Assembly (NCBI GenBank): GCA_051004815.1
Contig: JBPCJY010000227.1
Span: 1-64,000, forward strand
Origin: JBBQXY01 sp051004815
Lineage (GTDB): Bacteria; Chloroflexota; Ktedonobacteria; Ktedonobacterales; Ktedonobacteraceae
DNA: 64,000 nt
Direction: 5' to 3'
The position numbers were made by a program, and so were the translations under genes. The number at the start of each line of letters is the position of its first letter. The stretch's first letter is position 1. This document shows positions 34,588-43,630 of this stretch, piece by piece. The notes under the pieces are model-generated. The model was not told where the DNA came from. It saw nothing but the letters and a program-made list of their open reading frames with translations, and searched no databases.

Positions 34588-34812
34588 ATGCAGCACTCAG
34601 AAGTCACTCCTATGGTAAGCAAGCCCAGATTTGAACATGTGTGGTTGAGTCTCCAATGGCACGCGGGATTTGCCGGTATGGGGAAAGGGTGGGACAAAGC
34701 CATGACCGCCCAGATTGAGCAATTGGGAAAAGATGGCTATGAAATGGTAAGTGCAGTACAGCAAAAAGACCCGACATGGTTTATTTTATTCTTCAAACGC
34801 CAGATGCGCTAG
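34588..34812 (+). CDS. Small DUF4177-like protein
   Basis: 74 residues, AAGGGGG 7 nt before the ATG. FEHVWLSLQWHAGFAGMGKG, then AQIEQLGKDGYEMVSAVQQK and WFILFFKRQ, resembles DUF4177-type small proteins (strand, helix 'lg.dGwelv', strand). Function unknown. Followed after 26 nt by the TPR gene, likely the same transcript. Confidence 0.6.
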   Translation: MQHSEVTPMVSKPRFEHVWLSLQWHAGFAGMGKGWDKAMTAQIEQLGKDGYEMVSAVQQKDPTWFILFFKRQMR

Positions 34813-34838
34813 GAGATATAACGCGAGGAGGCGGTAAT

Positions 34839-35690
34839 ATGGATGCACTCGCACAGGGGATCGAGCTACAACAGCAGGGAAAGTATGAAGAGGCAATCCC
34901 ATTTCTCGAACAGGCTGTACAAGCAAACATCGCTTCATACGATGGATGGACCAGGTTGAGCGAGTCTCTGCTGGAGGCAGGAAAGCATGACAAAGCATCA
35001 GTGGCGATAGAGCAGGCGTTGGATAAAAACCAACGCTATGCTCCCGCGTGGCTGGTGAAGGCACATATCCTTGAGCAGCAGAACCGTCCAGAACAGGCTA
35101 TTGATGCATATAATGCAGCGATACAAGCTGATCCGAATGTTGTCGAGGCATACCTCCAGAAAGCTCTCATCCTGGATAGTGAGCATCGACAACAGGAGGC
35201 TCTGACAGTACTTGATCAGGCATTGAGGGTCGACTCAGCCGCAATGGAAGTATTGATTAACAAAGCTCGTATCCTGTGCGAGGAACAGGTTTACCTGCAA
35301 GCTCTCCCGGTTGCCGATCGGTTGACACGGCTTTATCCTGGCGATGGAAGGGGGTGGCGAACGAAAGCCCTTGCCTTGTTCATGATAAGAGAGCGTGTGG
35401 ATGCGGAGCAGGCCATCAACAAAGCATTAGAGATCGATCCCAACGATAGTGATGCTTTGACGATCAAGGCTGGCATCATTGATGAAATGGGGCGGAAAGG
35501 TGAGGCACGCGCCCTGTTGAAGCGAGCAACAGAAGTCGATCCACACAACGAATTGGCCCAGGAAGCCAGAGGCCAGATGCAACGGGAGCGAAACAGTAAA
35601 GTTGCAGATGCGAGCGTTGGCATTGCGGGTACTGTCAGCAGGGGTTTCTTTGCCGTCCTTGTAGAATTCATCAAAGCTATCTTCCAGTGA
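34839..35690 (+). CDS. Tetratricopeptide-repeat protein
   Basis: 283 residues from ATG 34839 (GAGGAG 8 nt upstream). At least six TPR units: GKYEEAIPFLEQAVQANIAS, GKHDKASVAIEQALDKNQRY, NRPEQAIDAYNAAIQADPNV, HRQQEALTVLDQALRVDSAA, RVDAEQAINKALEIDPNDSD, GRKGEARALLKRATEVDPHN. It ends with a hydrophobic amphipathic tail (TVSRGFFAVLVEFIKAIFQ), possibly membrane-associated. Scaffold protein; partner unknown. Converges on serS. Confidence 0.9.
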   Translation: MDALAQGIELQQQGKYEEAIPFLEQAVQANIASYDGWTRLSESLLEAGKHDKASVAIEQALDKNQRYAPAWLVKAHILEQQNRPEQAIDAYNAAIQADPNVVEAYLQKALILDSEHRQQEALTVLDQALRVDSAAMEVLINKARILCEEQVYLQALPVADRLTRLYPGDGRGWRTKALALFMIRERVDAEQAINKALEIDPNDSDALTIKAGIIDEMGRKGEARALLKRATEVDPHNELAQEARGQMQRERNSKVADASVGIAGTVSRGFFAVLVEFIKAIFQ

Positions 35691-35720
35691 GATTACGTTT
35701 GCCTACATCCCCGGTTCCTG

Positions 35721-36974
35721 TTATGGCGTGAGCAGCGCGGCACCCATGTATGGCCGTAGGATTTTTGGGATAACCACGCTGCCATCGGCCTGTTGGTAGG
35801 TTTCCAGAAGCGCGGCCATCGTTCTGCCCACGGCCAGACCGGAGGCATTGAGCGTATGGACGTAATCCGCTTGTCTGCCGTTGGACGAGCGGTATTTGAT
35901 ATTGGCACGTCGGGCCTGGAACGCTTCACAGTTACTGACCGAGGATATTTCAAAGTAGCGTCCCAGCCCTGGCATCCAGACCTCTATATCCAACGTCTTC
36001 GCGGCAGCAAAGGGGAGATTCTCGGCACAGAGCGCAATGATACGATAGGGCAACTCCAACAGTCGCAGCACGGCTTCCGCGTGGGCCAGCATCTGATCCA
36101 GGGCATCATACGAATCTTGCGGCGCGACCAATTGGAAGAGTTCCACCTTGTTAAATTGGTGTAGACGCAACAGGCCACGATTCTGGCGGGAAGACGAGCC
36201 AGCCTCACGGCGAAAGGCTGTTGTCCAGGCAACATAGCGTATCGGTAAGGTGTTCGGCGGCAAAATAGAGTCGCTATGCACGCCGACCAGCGGTACCTCC
36301 GCGGTCGGATTCAGATATAACTCATCCTCCGTGCAAGCATACGCCTGCTCCTCGAACTTGGGCAATTGGCCCGCGCCAACCATCAGCGAACGCCGTGCCA
36401 GGTAGGGCGGCATGATCTCGGTATAGCCGTGCTCTCGCGTGTGCAGATCGAGCATAAACGAGAGTAAGGCGCGTTCCAGTCGTGCGCCAGCACCTTTCAA
36501 GGTGACGAAACGGCTACCGGCAATCCTGGTGCCACCTTCAAAATCAAGGATGCCCAGGCGTTCGCCCAGTTCCCAATGTGGCTGGGGCGCAAAATAAAAG
36601 GAGAGCGGCTCGCCCCAACGCCTCAGTTCGGTATCAGCCGACTCCGAGACGCTCTGATGCGGAATATTGGGCAAACTCAATAACAATGGGTGCAAACGTG
36701 TCTCAAGATCGACAATCTGCATCTCAAGCTGGCGTATATCCTGTGTTGTCGCCTTGATCTGTTGGCTCATTTCCGCACGCCGTTCAACGGGCGCGGCCTT
36801 GATCGATTCTTTCAGTGGTTTGAGCGCGTTATAGAGACCGTCGCAGCGTGTGACAAGCCCACGCCGCTGCTCCGACAGGTGCATTAGTTCGTCGATCCCC
36901 TGGGAATCATGGCGTCGCTGTAATCCCTCACGCACAATATGCGGATATTGTCGAATAAAATCCATGCTCAACAT
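35721..36974 (-). CDS. serS: Seryl-tRNA synthetase
   Basis: 417 residues, class II aminoacyl-tRNA synthetase. The N-terminal coiled coil (residues about 30-100) binds the tRNA-Ser variable arm. Motif 2 is AFRREAGSSSRQNRGLLRLH, then QFNKVELF. Motif 3 is NASGLAVGRTMAALLE, with Ala for the usual Gly in NGSG. TAEVPL is the serine-binding TxE motif. The MLSMDFIRQ start aligns with the common MLD.KFIRE. It may be the only SerRS or a divergent paralog; unresolvable here. Confidence 0.93.
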   Translation of the reverse strand: MLSMDFIRQYPHIVREGLQRRHDSQGIDELMHLSEQRRGLVTRCDGLYNALKPLKESIKAAPVERRAEMSQQIKATTQDIRQLEMQIVDLETRLHPLLLSLPNIPHQSVSESADTELRRWGEPLSFYFAPQPHWELGERLGILDFEGGTRIAGSRFVTLKGAGARLERALLSFMLDLHTREHGYTEIMPPYLARRSLMVGAGQLPKFEEQAYACTEDELYLNPTAEVPLVGVHSDSILPPNTLPIRYVAWTTAFRREAGSSSRQNRGLLRLHQFNKVELFQLVAPQDSYDALDQMLAHAEAVLRLLELPYRIIALCAENLPFAAAKTLDIEVWMPGLGRYFEISSVSNCEAFQARRANIKYRSSNGRQADYVHTLNASGLAVGRTMAALLETYQQADGSVVIPKILRPYMGAALLTP

Positions 36975-37030
36975 AGGCTCAGTATAGCATACACAAGGTT
37001 ATTTTCCCTTTGGACGTTGATAGTGATGCC

Positions 37031-37807
37031 CTAAATGGGTAGTGGCAACTGCATGCCATCGAAGGCAAATTCGACATGTGCAGGCAGCTCATGATGGCGG
37101 ACGGCCAAGTCGATATCGTGCGATAGATGTGTCAGGGCCATCTTTTGTATGTCAAGCTCCTCTTTCAACACGAGAGCTTCCTGTACGTCATAAATTGAAC
37201 GCTGGGCAGGGTCAATTTTCTCATGCCAATATGCCGTCCCTAGAATGAGCAGGTCCAGCTCTCGAAAAGCGGCGAGTTGCTGGCTTTCTACTTGAAACGA
37301 GTCAGGTATGTACGCCCATGTGCCACTTTTCCCCTGAAAGCGAATGCCATAAGCATAGCCGTTCGCTCCATGGTTGACTCTATGAAAAGAGACGTCCCAA
37401 TCGTCCAGGTGCCAGTGTTCGGCGGCAACGAATTCCATGCCGCGAGCATTGATCAGATAGGGGTAACGCTGCGCCACCAAAGCGATGATATCCGCCGGAC
37501 TGACGATTGTCGGTGCCACCTTGTTCCAATAGCAGAGGTCGGCATAGTCGCCAATACCGCCAATATGGTCGTTATGCGCGTGCGTAATCAAGGTCAGAGG
37601 GGGGATAGTTTTATTGCCATAGCGCAAAAACTGGTTGCGAAAGTCAGGCGTAATATCCACCAGCGTGGTGCCATGATCGGTCTGAATAGCAACGCCGGGC
37701 CGCATACGCTGATTCATTGGATGGGATGAGTGGCAAACGGGGCAGTCACACATCATGCGCGGCACACCTCGTGCATCACTTGTGCCAAAAAATGTTAGAA
37801 ACGCCAC
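37031..37807 (-). CDS. MBL-fold metallohydrolase, PhnP-like
   Basis: 258 residues. The metal motif THAHNDHIGG is the beta-lactamase-fold HxHxDH. Later ligands are in HLSHDIDL and the conserved YIPDSF. FFGTSDARGVPRMMCDCPVC, with a CxCxxC cluster, is the opening of PhnP/PQQ-synthesis-B-like phosphodiesterases, where it binds a structural zinc. Cytosolic. The substrate is probably a cyclic phosphodiester or nucleotide, by family only. Single gene. Confidence 0.85.
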   Translation of the reverse strand: MAFLTFFGTSDARGVPRMMCDCPVCHSSHPMNQRMRPGVAIQTDHGTTLVDITPDFRNQFLRYGNKTIPPLTLITHAHNDHIGGIGDYADLCYWNKVAPTIVSPADIIALVAQRYPYLINARGMEFVAAEHWHLDDWDVSFHRVNHGANGYAYGIRFQGKSGTWAYIPDSFQVESQQLAAFRELDLLILGTAYWHEKIDPAQRSIYDVQEALVLKEELDIQKMALTHLSHDIDLAVRHHELPAHVEFAFDGMQLPLPI

Positions 37808-37929
37808 GCTCTAGTTTCCTCTCTACTACTTTTTTCGTATTGTACAACACATTAATGAAACTAAATCCCCGCTAGAACGTGATTTAAGGTAGAGTATCTG
37901 ATCTATATTCAACTGTATGGAGCGCAGTT

Positions 37930-38328
37930 ATGACCAATAACCTTAAAGAGACGACAATAGAAATACATACCATCGCCAAAGTTATATTGATCGTGGAAGA
38001 TGATGCCCCCTTTGGAGATTTCCTCTACCAGGCTATCGTCCAGGAAACGCACCATACACCGATCCTCGTCACCGACGGTATCCAGGCATTAAACACCATT
38101 AAAGAGGTTACTCCCGACCTGCTTATCCTGGACTACAATCTCCCCAATATGAACGGTATCGAACTGTACGACATGCTGCACAGCCAAAAAGCTCTTGAGC
38201 ATGTGCCAACCATCATGGCTTCTGCCGGTGTCCTTGAGCACAACTTCCAGGGTCGCCCCATTGTTGGCATCAGCAAGCCCGTCAGCCTGAATAAGCTCTT
38301 AGACCTGGTGGCGGAATTGGTGGGGTAG
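37930..38328 (+). CDS. Receiver-only response regulator
   Basis: 132 residues. ILIVEDDAPFGDFLYQAI, LLILDYNLPNMNGIELYDML (phospho-Asp) and GISKPVSLNKLL (Lys) define the CheY-like fold. The usual Ser/Thr site is in TIMASAGV. Third paralog of the pair at 27837-28773, 9 kb away. GGAG lies upstream of the ATG. No output domain or kinase adjacent. Confidence 0.9.
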   Translation: MTNNLKETTIEIHTIAKVILIVEDDAPFGDFLYQAIVQETHHTPILVTDGIQALNTIKEVTPDLLILDYNLPNMNGIELYDMLHSQKALEHVPTIMASAGVLEHNFQGRPIVGISKPVSLNKLLDLVAELVG

Positions 38329-38461
38329 GGTGTAAGAAGAAAGAGAGTACGTTGCCCACCGCTTTGGACAAGGCCAACCAGCTTCTGAGATGGTGATTGA
38401 GGATAGAGGGCCTCGTTAATGGATATCTATTTTTTCGATACCTCTGCCCTCGAACAAGCAC

Positions 38462-38497
38462 AGTATGGTTCAATGTGGAAATTTGTTGAACCATACT
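38462..38497. terminator. Bidirectional terminator hairpin
   Basis: AGTATGGTTCAA (38462-38473) and TTGAACCATACT (38486-38497), a perfect 12-bp stem, between the response regulator and the convergent HdeD-like gene. T-rich on the plus side (ACTTTTCC). Confidence 0.6.
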
Positions 38498-38517
38498 ACT
38501 TTTCCTCAACATGCACT

Positions 38518-39102
38518 TCAGACGATTGCTGCTATGGCGATATTTCGTGCGAGATAGATACGGGCGCCTCTCATCACTTGCATGCTTCCCAGCACGAGTG
38601 CATAGTACACGATGAGGCGAACGGATGTAATGGCTCCCCCGCCTGGTTGAATCAGCAGGACGAGACCAAAGAGCAGCGCAAACACTCCATTGACGAAGGT
38701 GAACCAACTTTCTCTATTGATGGTGCGCGTCCAGAAGGAGACCGCAATCTCCAGGACACCGAACACGAGTGCCCAGATCACGATCAGATAAAGCAATCCT
38801 AATGTGGTGATATTTGTTCGGGAGAGGGTGAGAAATCCCATGAACACGCCCAGCACTCCTTCTCCCAGGTGTCCCCACCAGTGAACACGTTGAGCAAAAT
38901 CACCAAATGCGAGGAGTGCTGCGAGAAGACCATCGACGAGGACGAAGTAGGCAAAGAGAGTCGCTAACGTCCCTACATCAAGCCCCTGCCAGAAGAATGC
39001 TGCAACTCCAAAGAGCACAGCAATCAAGCCACGCGCAAACAGGATAGCAACTACGATACGCAAGAGAGTGCCTTGCCCGAAGCGGGTTAACGCCCTTTTC
39101 AT
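38518..39102 (-). CDS. HdeD/DUF308-family membrane protein
   Basis: 194 residues with six hydrophobic helices. RIVVAILFARGLIAVLFGVA, LFAYFVLVDGLLAALLAFGD and SWFTFVNGVFALLFGLVLLI show the repeated DUF308 unit of HdeD-like acid-stress membrane proteins. Role by family only. The 481-nt gap upstream (39103-39583) holds a hairpin and a small palindromic element, no gene. Confidence 0.85.
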   Translation of the reverse strand: MKRALTRFGQGTLLRIVVAILFARGLIAVLFGVAAFFWQGLDVGTLATLFAYFVLVDGLLAALLAFGDFAQRVHWWGHLGEGVLGVFMGFLTLSRTNITTLGLLYLIVIWALVFGVLEIAVSFWTRTINRESWFTFVNGVFALLFGLVLLIQPGGGAITSVRLIVYYALVLGSMQVMRGARIYLARNIAIAAIV

Positions 39103-39230
39103 AGTTTTGTTTTTCCTTTCGAGATATGAAATTCAAATGAAGAAATCCAGGATGAGGTTCTCAACACAATTATATAACATTTTAGAAGATGGATAATAAG
39201 TACTTCGAGCGGTGGTAAAGGTACAGCACA

Positions 39231-39283
39231 AAAAATCAGTTCGTCTCATCTAAAAATAACGCATATGAGACAAGCTGATTTTT
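39231..39283. repeat. Imperfect long hairpin
   Basis: AAAAATCAGTTCGTCTCAT and ATGAGACAAGCTGATTTTT, 19-nt arms with two mismatches around CTAAAAATAACGCAT. Terminator-like, with an A/T run at both ends, but not directly after a gene. Confidence 0.65.
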
Positions 39284-39350
39284 ATAAAGCAGCCCCACAA
39301 GCTGCTTCAAACCATTCATACTACCGCATAACCAGAGCCTGTTTGTCACT

Positions 39351-39502
39351 GGTGATTACCCATACGTCTCAAAGGTGACATGAGTCGAGTCTGCTGCACG
39401 ACTTCGCACGACAGATGCTTCGCTGCGTGGAGCCTGACAACCGGAAGTTCTGTCATGCTGAGCGCAGCGAAGCATCTCTGGCCGACTTATGGGTAATCAC
39501 CG
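39351..39502. mobile_element. Small palindromic MITE-like element with 10-bp flanking duplication
   Basis: Terminal inverted repeats GGTGATTACCCATA and TATGGGTAATCACC. The inside has ACAGATGCTTCGCTGCG facing CTGAGCGCAGCGAAGCATCT, the same core as the palindromes at 5665 and 19246. It is flanked by GTTTGTCACT at 39341-39350 and again at 39503-39512, a probable target-site duplication. It encodes no protein, so it would depend on a transposase elsewhere. Confidence 0.8.
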
Positions 39503-39583
39503 GTTTGTCACTATTGCATATTAGATTCATCTGGGGTACACTATCATAGGTTAGAGGCGTCACTTCAGTGAAGAACGGGAAGC

Positions 39584-40051
39584 ATGATTACAGTCGTTAA
39601 GCAGAATCCACGCGGTGAACCAAAAATTCAGTACCAGGGTGAAATTCTTGAACGGCTGGCTTCTGGAGTGATTATTCAAGCCTACTGGTCTCAGGCGACA
39701 AAACATCTGGGCTACACCACCTTTGAGCCGGGAGACCGCTTTATAGAATATTACTATACCAATCGCTGGTATAACATTTTTGACATAGCTGATGCGAACG
39801 GTGTTCGCAAAGGCTGGTACTGTAATGTTGCGGAGCCGGCGGTTCTTTTTGATGAGCGCATCGAGCAGGTCGACCTGCTATTAGACGTGTGGGTTAGCCC
39901 ACAAGGTGCTATCCGCGTCTTAGACGAGGATGAATTTGCCGCCGATACGATGCTCACCGACGAGCAACGGAGTGGGGCAAAGCAGGGGCTGCAAGCTCTG
40001 CTAGAGTTGATTGCAACCCAACAAGACGTTTTTTCGCTTGTAGGGACGTAA
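39584..40051 (+). CDS. DUF402 domain protein
   Basis: 155 residues. WYNIFDIADANGVRKGWYCN, VDLLLDVWVSPQGAIRVLDE and DEFAAD match DUF402 (FomD/YgaC-like barrel, nucleoside diphosphatase or hydrolase in characterised members). The acidic DxDLLLDV and LDEDEF residues that bind metal are present. Substrate unknown. Single gene downstream of the palindromic element. Confidence 0.82.
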   Translation: MITVVKQNPRGEPKIQYQGEILERLASGVIIQAYWSQATKHLGYTTFEPGDRFIEYYYTNRWYNIFDIADANGVRKGWYCNVAEPAVLFDERIEQVDLLLDVWVSPQGAIRVLDEDEFAADTMLTDEQRSGAKQGLQALLELIATQQDVFSLVGT

Positions 40052-40106
40052 TTCATTACGTTCGATAAGCATTCATTTCAAGGCTAGCAAGCGGTTCAGT
40101 CCCTCA

Positions 40107-40218
40107 CCAGGGCGACCGCAGGGGTCGCCGCTACTATACACGAGGCGGCTCTGCGAGCCGCTTTCCTACGGAAAGCGACAACCGGATATAGTAGGGGCGA
40201 CCCTTGCGGTCGCCCTGG
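40107..40218. repeat. CCAGGGCGACC palindromic element, copy C
   Basis: CCAGGGCGACCGCAGGGGTC at the left and GGTCGCCCTGG at the right. The inner arms CGCTACTATA and TATAGTAGGGGCGACC surround a different centre, which is itself a small hairpin (GGCGGCTCTGCGAGCCGC). More symmetric at its ends than copies A and B. Confidence 0.85.
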
Positions 40219-40323
40219 AAATCGCGCTGCATCGCTGAAGTGAATGTCTATTGGACGTAATTCACTACGTCCACTATAAATAGTGTGATGGAGCCACAAT
40301 AGTCTCCAGGAAGGCATAGCTTG

Positions 40324-40770
40324 ATGGAAAAGAAAAACGCCAGGCTGTTCCAGTCCGAAGCTGGTATTGGTCATGCGGGCGGGAACATTGTGGAGCGTGA
40401 AGTCTTGGAGTCTCGTAGAGAACTTCGCCAGAAGGTAAACGAACTCATTGGCCTCTGTAACGCATCTTCGCTGACGACCAGCGACATGCAACACCAACTG
40501 CTCCACGGCGTAGCAACGTATGGAAAACCGTTTGCTACCCAGCTTGTGCGTTCGCTTCATAGCGACGATAGACACAAACGCCAGCATATCGTCTGGCTTC
40601 TGACATTGCTTAAGGACAACGAAACAATTCCTCTGCTCCAACGTATGTCGCTCAACGAGCGACTCCCACGAACGGTACGGCTTTCAGCCGCACTGGCATT
40701 GGCGGGAATGGGCGTGACAGCAGAAGTGAGTGAGCAGCATAATAAGGTACGTCTGTACGCTATTAGCTGA
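40324..40770 (+). CDS. HEAT-repeat protein
   Basis: 148 residues; AGGAAGG lies 9 nt before the ATG. The C-terminal half has HEAT-like helix pairs (FATQLVRSLHSDDRHKRQHI, VWLLTLLKDNETIPLLQRM, TVRLSAALALAGMG). The N-terminal 60 residues are charged and helical. Binding scaffold of unknown partner. Followed after 11 nt by the HAD gene, probably co-transcribed. Confidence 0.7.
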   Translation: MEKKNARLFQSEAGIGHAGGNIVEREVLESRRELRQKVNELIGLCNASSLTTSDMQHQLLHGVATYGKPFATQLVRSLHSDDRHKRQHIVWLLTLLKDNETIPLLQRMSLNERLPRTVRLSAALALAGMGVTAEVSEQHNKVRLYAIS

Positions 40771-40781
40771 CTATAGGAAAT

Positions 40782-41243
40782 ATGCAACGAATTGAAATTC
40801 CCCAACGCGGGATAATTGAACTACAACACGCGGTTTTTGATGTCAATGGCACGCTTGCCGTCGATGGGGTATTACTCCCAGGCGTGGTAGATAAGCTAGA
40901 GCGTTTAGCAGGTCTGCTCTCTATCACGATATTGACGGCGGGTACCCATGGCAACCTTGAAGTTCTGAAAAGCACCCTGAACTATCCATTCCACGTCATC
41001 CAGACAGGCGAGGATAAAGAGCGTTTTGTGCAAAAGCTTGGTGCGGCCAACGTTATCGCTTTTGGTAATGGGGCTAATGACGCACGCATGCTGCGTGCAG
41101 CTGCTATCGGGGTCGCGGTTATCAACGCGGAAGGCCTGGCTATTAGTGCTTTGCAGGCAGCGGATGTGCTGGCACAGGGTCCTTTGCACGCGATTGACCT
41201 GGTAATGCAACCTAAACGCTTAGTAGCGACACTACGCGGCTAA
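40782..41243 (+). CDS. HAD-family hydrolase (soluble P-type-ATPase-like)
   Basis: 153 residues, small capless HAD. Motif I is FDVNGTLA, where the general-acid Asp of DxDGT is Asn; motif II TAGTHG; motif III Lys in GEDKERFVQKLG; motif IV FGNGANDARMLR. This composition matches the soluble P-type ATPase-like phosphatase group (COG4087 style), where DxNGT is usual as in P-type ATPases. Cytosolic; substrate unknown. Confidence 0.85.
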   Translation: MQRIEIPQRGIIELQHAVFDVNGTLAVDGVLLPGVVDKLERLAGLLSITILTAGTHGNLEVLKSTLNYPFHVIQTGEDKERFVQKLGAANVIAFGNGANDARMLRAAAIGVAVINAEGLAISALQAADVLAQGPLHAIDLVMQPKRLVATLRG

Positions 41244-41258
41244 AGAATTGTATGTGCA

Positions 41259-42185
41259 ATGAAAGCAAGGGCAGTACATAGTTCAGAGGCTCCGCCGCCC
41301 GCAACTCCCGTCCCTGTCAAGCAATCCAAAACAGGGCTGCTCTATGTCTGTGTGGCCGTCTTCTTTTTCTCCACCAGTGCCGTTTTTGTGCGCTGGTCAC
41401 AACCCTTTAACTCGGCGGAGATTGCCTTCTGGCGGCTGGCAATGGCAACACTGCTGGTCGCCATCCTGGGCTTGATTACGCGGCAACCGCTCTTGTTGAA
41501 ACGCGACGAGTTGCCGCGCTTTCTTTTCTATGGGTTGGTGACGGCATTACACTTCATTTTCTACATTGCTTCACTGAGTTATACGACGATTGCCCATACT
41601 CTGGCCATTACCTACACCTCACCCATCTTCGTCACCATCTTTTCGGCAGTGTTCTTGCACGAGTCTTTACCGAAGCGCAAATACGTGGGCATTAGCCTGA
41701 CTATCGTGGGTATCGCCATTATGGCGGGCTTTGAGCCACACTACACGGCTTGCTCGTTGCACGGACAATGCATGGTATTGGGCGATAGCCTGGCAGTGTT
41801 GTCCGCGCTCTGCTTTAGCATCTACTCTATTGCTGGTCGCGGCGAACGAGACCGCCATCCACTTTTCCGCTACACGACCAATGTCTACGGGCTAGCCGCG
41901 CTGTGGCTTTTGCCAGCAACCCTCTACTTCGCCTTTCAGCACGCTTATCCTCTGGCAGCCGTGGGTGCCGTCCTCGCCCTCGGTATCTTTCCCCTCGGTC
42001 TGGGTCACACACTCTATAACGCGGCCATTCGCAAAGTTCATGCCACCTATGCCAACCTGATCGCCACGCAAGAGGTCACGGGCGGCGTTATTCTCGGTAT
42101 TTTCCTGCTGCACGAGATACCTTCGCTGACAACTATCATCGGGGGAGTGGTGACGTTGGTGGGGATTATGAGCGTGTTGGTGTGA
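41259..42185 (+). CDS. EamA/DMT-family transporter
   Basis: 308 residues, ten predicted helices as two EamA repeats (about 27-150 and 170-305). SAVFVRWSQPFNSAEIAFWR and TYTSPIFVTIFSAVFLHESL are typical of drug/metabolite transporters. The second repeat ends EVTGGVILGIFLLHEIPSLT. Probable metabolite or amino-acid exporter; substrate unknown. Its 3' end overlaps the DUF429 gene by 20 nt, convergently. Confidence 0.9.
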   Translation: MKARAVHSSEAPPPATPVPVKQSKTGLLYVCVAVFFFSTSAVFVRWSQPFNSAEIAFWRLAMATLLVAILGLITRQPLLLKRDELPRFLFYGLVTALHFIFYIASLSYTTIAHTLAITYTSPIFVTIFSAVFLHESLPKRKYVGISLTIVGIAIMAGFEPHYTACSLHGQCMVLGDSLAVLSALCFSIYSIAGRGERDRHPLFRYTTNVYGLAALWLLPATLYFAFQHAYPLAAVGAVLALGIFPLGLGHTLYNAAIRKVHATYANLIATQEVTGGVILGIFLLHEIPSLTTIIGGVVTLVGIMSVLV

Positions 42186-43035
42186 TAGTGGTCACGGTGG
42201 TCATTGCGCCACCAACCATCCCTGGATCAACAATCCACCCCTCATCTTTATCGCACCACGCTGGTATGCCATAGCCATGGTCGCGTTGCGTATAAGACCA
42301 TGCCGCCTGTAGCGCACAGAGTAGAGCATCCAAGGCGTCTCCCATTGGTTCTTGCACAAAGGCGGTAGCCATACTAGCTGGAATTGAGAGTGTGCAACCA
42401 TAGATCTCCAACAATTCTCGCGAACATAGACCACCGAGCAGTGTACGACGTGCATCCTCTTGCGCAGGTGTTTGTTTGCCGCGCTCATCGCTTTTGTAGC
42501 TGCGCTTGCCAAGCCATGTGCGTGCGACTAACGAGGGATAGCCTTCCACGACAATACGGCTATCATAAGTGGGATGACAAGGAAGCACGCTGACGCCAGA
42601 AGCTAACAGGCGCGGCACGCCTTGAAAAAACATTTTTCCCACGGGTACGCGGTACAGCATCATCGGACTGCACGCGCCCGCGAGCTTATCTGTTGCTCGC
42701 AAGTGCTGTTTATCACCCATGGGTCTGGATTGGCGATAGCTAGTGAGGGTCGCTTCAAACGTTGTTTTGTCCATGGCCGCGACCAGTTGTATGTAATCTG
42801 CCCATGTCTCTGGCCAATGCAGATTAGTGATGAGTTTGCGCGGTTGACCAAAGGGGAAATCAAAGGCGGCTAGCCAGGGGCCGGGCGTCTGTAAAAATGC
42901 CTCGAAGGCGGCGAACGTGGGGATTGCCAGGTAATCTTGTACCTGCAAGATGGTGCCGTTCAAGGTACAGGCGACACAGGTGATGGGTTTACGTTTACCG
43001 GGTGCGCTGGTAAAATCGAGGCCAAAGATTCTCAT
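42166..43035 (-). CDS. DUF429 domain protein
   Basis: 289 residues. RIFGLDFTSAPGKRKPITCV is the RNase H-like first strand with Asp. LAAFDFPFGQPRKLI and VEGYPSLVARTWLG carry the other conserved residues of DUF429, a predicted nuclease-like family without assigned activity. GDALDALLCALQAAW closes the fold. Last gene of the roadblock-MglA unit (5-nt spacing after MglA), so it may be part of the same process or just co-transcribed. Confidence 0.8.
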   Translation of the reverse strand: MRIFGLDFTSAPGKRKPITCVACTLNGTILQVQDYLAIPTFAAFEAFLQTPGPWLAAFDFPFGQPRKLITNLHWPETWADYIQLVAAMDKTTFEATLTSYRQSRPMGDKQHLRATDKLAGACSPMMLYRVPVGKMFFQGVPRLLASGVSVLPCHPTYDSRIVVEGYPSLVARTWLGKRSYKSDERGKQTPAQEDARRTLLGGLCSRELLEIYGCTLSIPASMATAFVQEPMGDALDALLCALQAAWSYTQRDHGYGIPAWCDKDEGWIVDPGMVGGAMTTVTTITPTRS

Positions 43036-43040
43036 TTGAC

Positions 43041-43616
43041 TTACAATTGGGCCATCACGTTTTTACTGATGGTACGCAGGGTGGCAAAGACGCCTTTGCC
43101 CTCGAAGGCTATCGCTTCAATGGCGGGAACGCGGCGGCGATTGAGATACCGTTCAAGGACATGCACTGGCAAGGCGGAGGGCATGTCACGCTTATTCCAT
43201 TGCATGATAAAGGGGAAGTTGCCCAGGTCTTTGCCGATGCGGCGCATGTTCATCTCAAGCTCGGTAATGCTCTGCACGTTCTCTTCAAATTTCTCGGCCT
43301 GCGAATCTACCACGAAGACGATGCCGTCGGCTCCATTGAGCACGGCCATACGAGTGCGTTCATACAAAATCTGGCCGGGAACGGTATAGAGGTGAAAGCG
43401 CGTGCGAAAGCCATGGATGGTGCCAATATCCAGCGGCAAAAAGTCAAAGAAGAGCGTGCGCTCCGTCTCGGTGGCAATGGAGAGCATATCGCCGCGTGCC
43501 TGGGGATTAATGGTCTTGAAGACGTGTTGCAGATTGGTGGTTTTACCGCAATAGCCAATGCCGTAATAGACAATCTTGCAGTGAATCTCGTGGGTAGCAA
43601 TATTGATGAGCGCCAT
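43041..43616 (-). CDS. MglA-type small Ras-like GTPase
   Basis: 191 residues. P-loop YYGIGYCGKTTN, switch I TERTLFFDFLPLD, G3 TVPGQ (MglA-type replacement of DxxG), G4 QWNKRDM, G5-like EAIAFEGKGV. MglA GTPases act with roadblock/LC7 activators (MglB) in polarity and motility; two such genes lie immediately upstream, 14 nt away. In non-motile actinomycete-like Chloroflexota the output is unknown; polar growth or signalling is possible. Confidence 0.93.
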   Translation of the reverse strand: MALINIATHEIHCKIVYYGIGYCGKTTNLQHVFKTINPQARGDMLSIATETERTLFFDFLPLDIGTIHGFRTRFHLYTVPGQILYERTRMAVLNGADGIVFVVDSQAEKFEENVQSITELEMNMRRIGKDLGNFPFIMQWNKRDMPSALPVHVLERYLNRRRVPAIEAIAFEGKGVFATLRTISKNVMAQL

Positions 43617-43630
43617 ACGTGCTAGAACCT

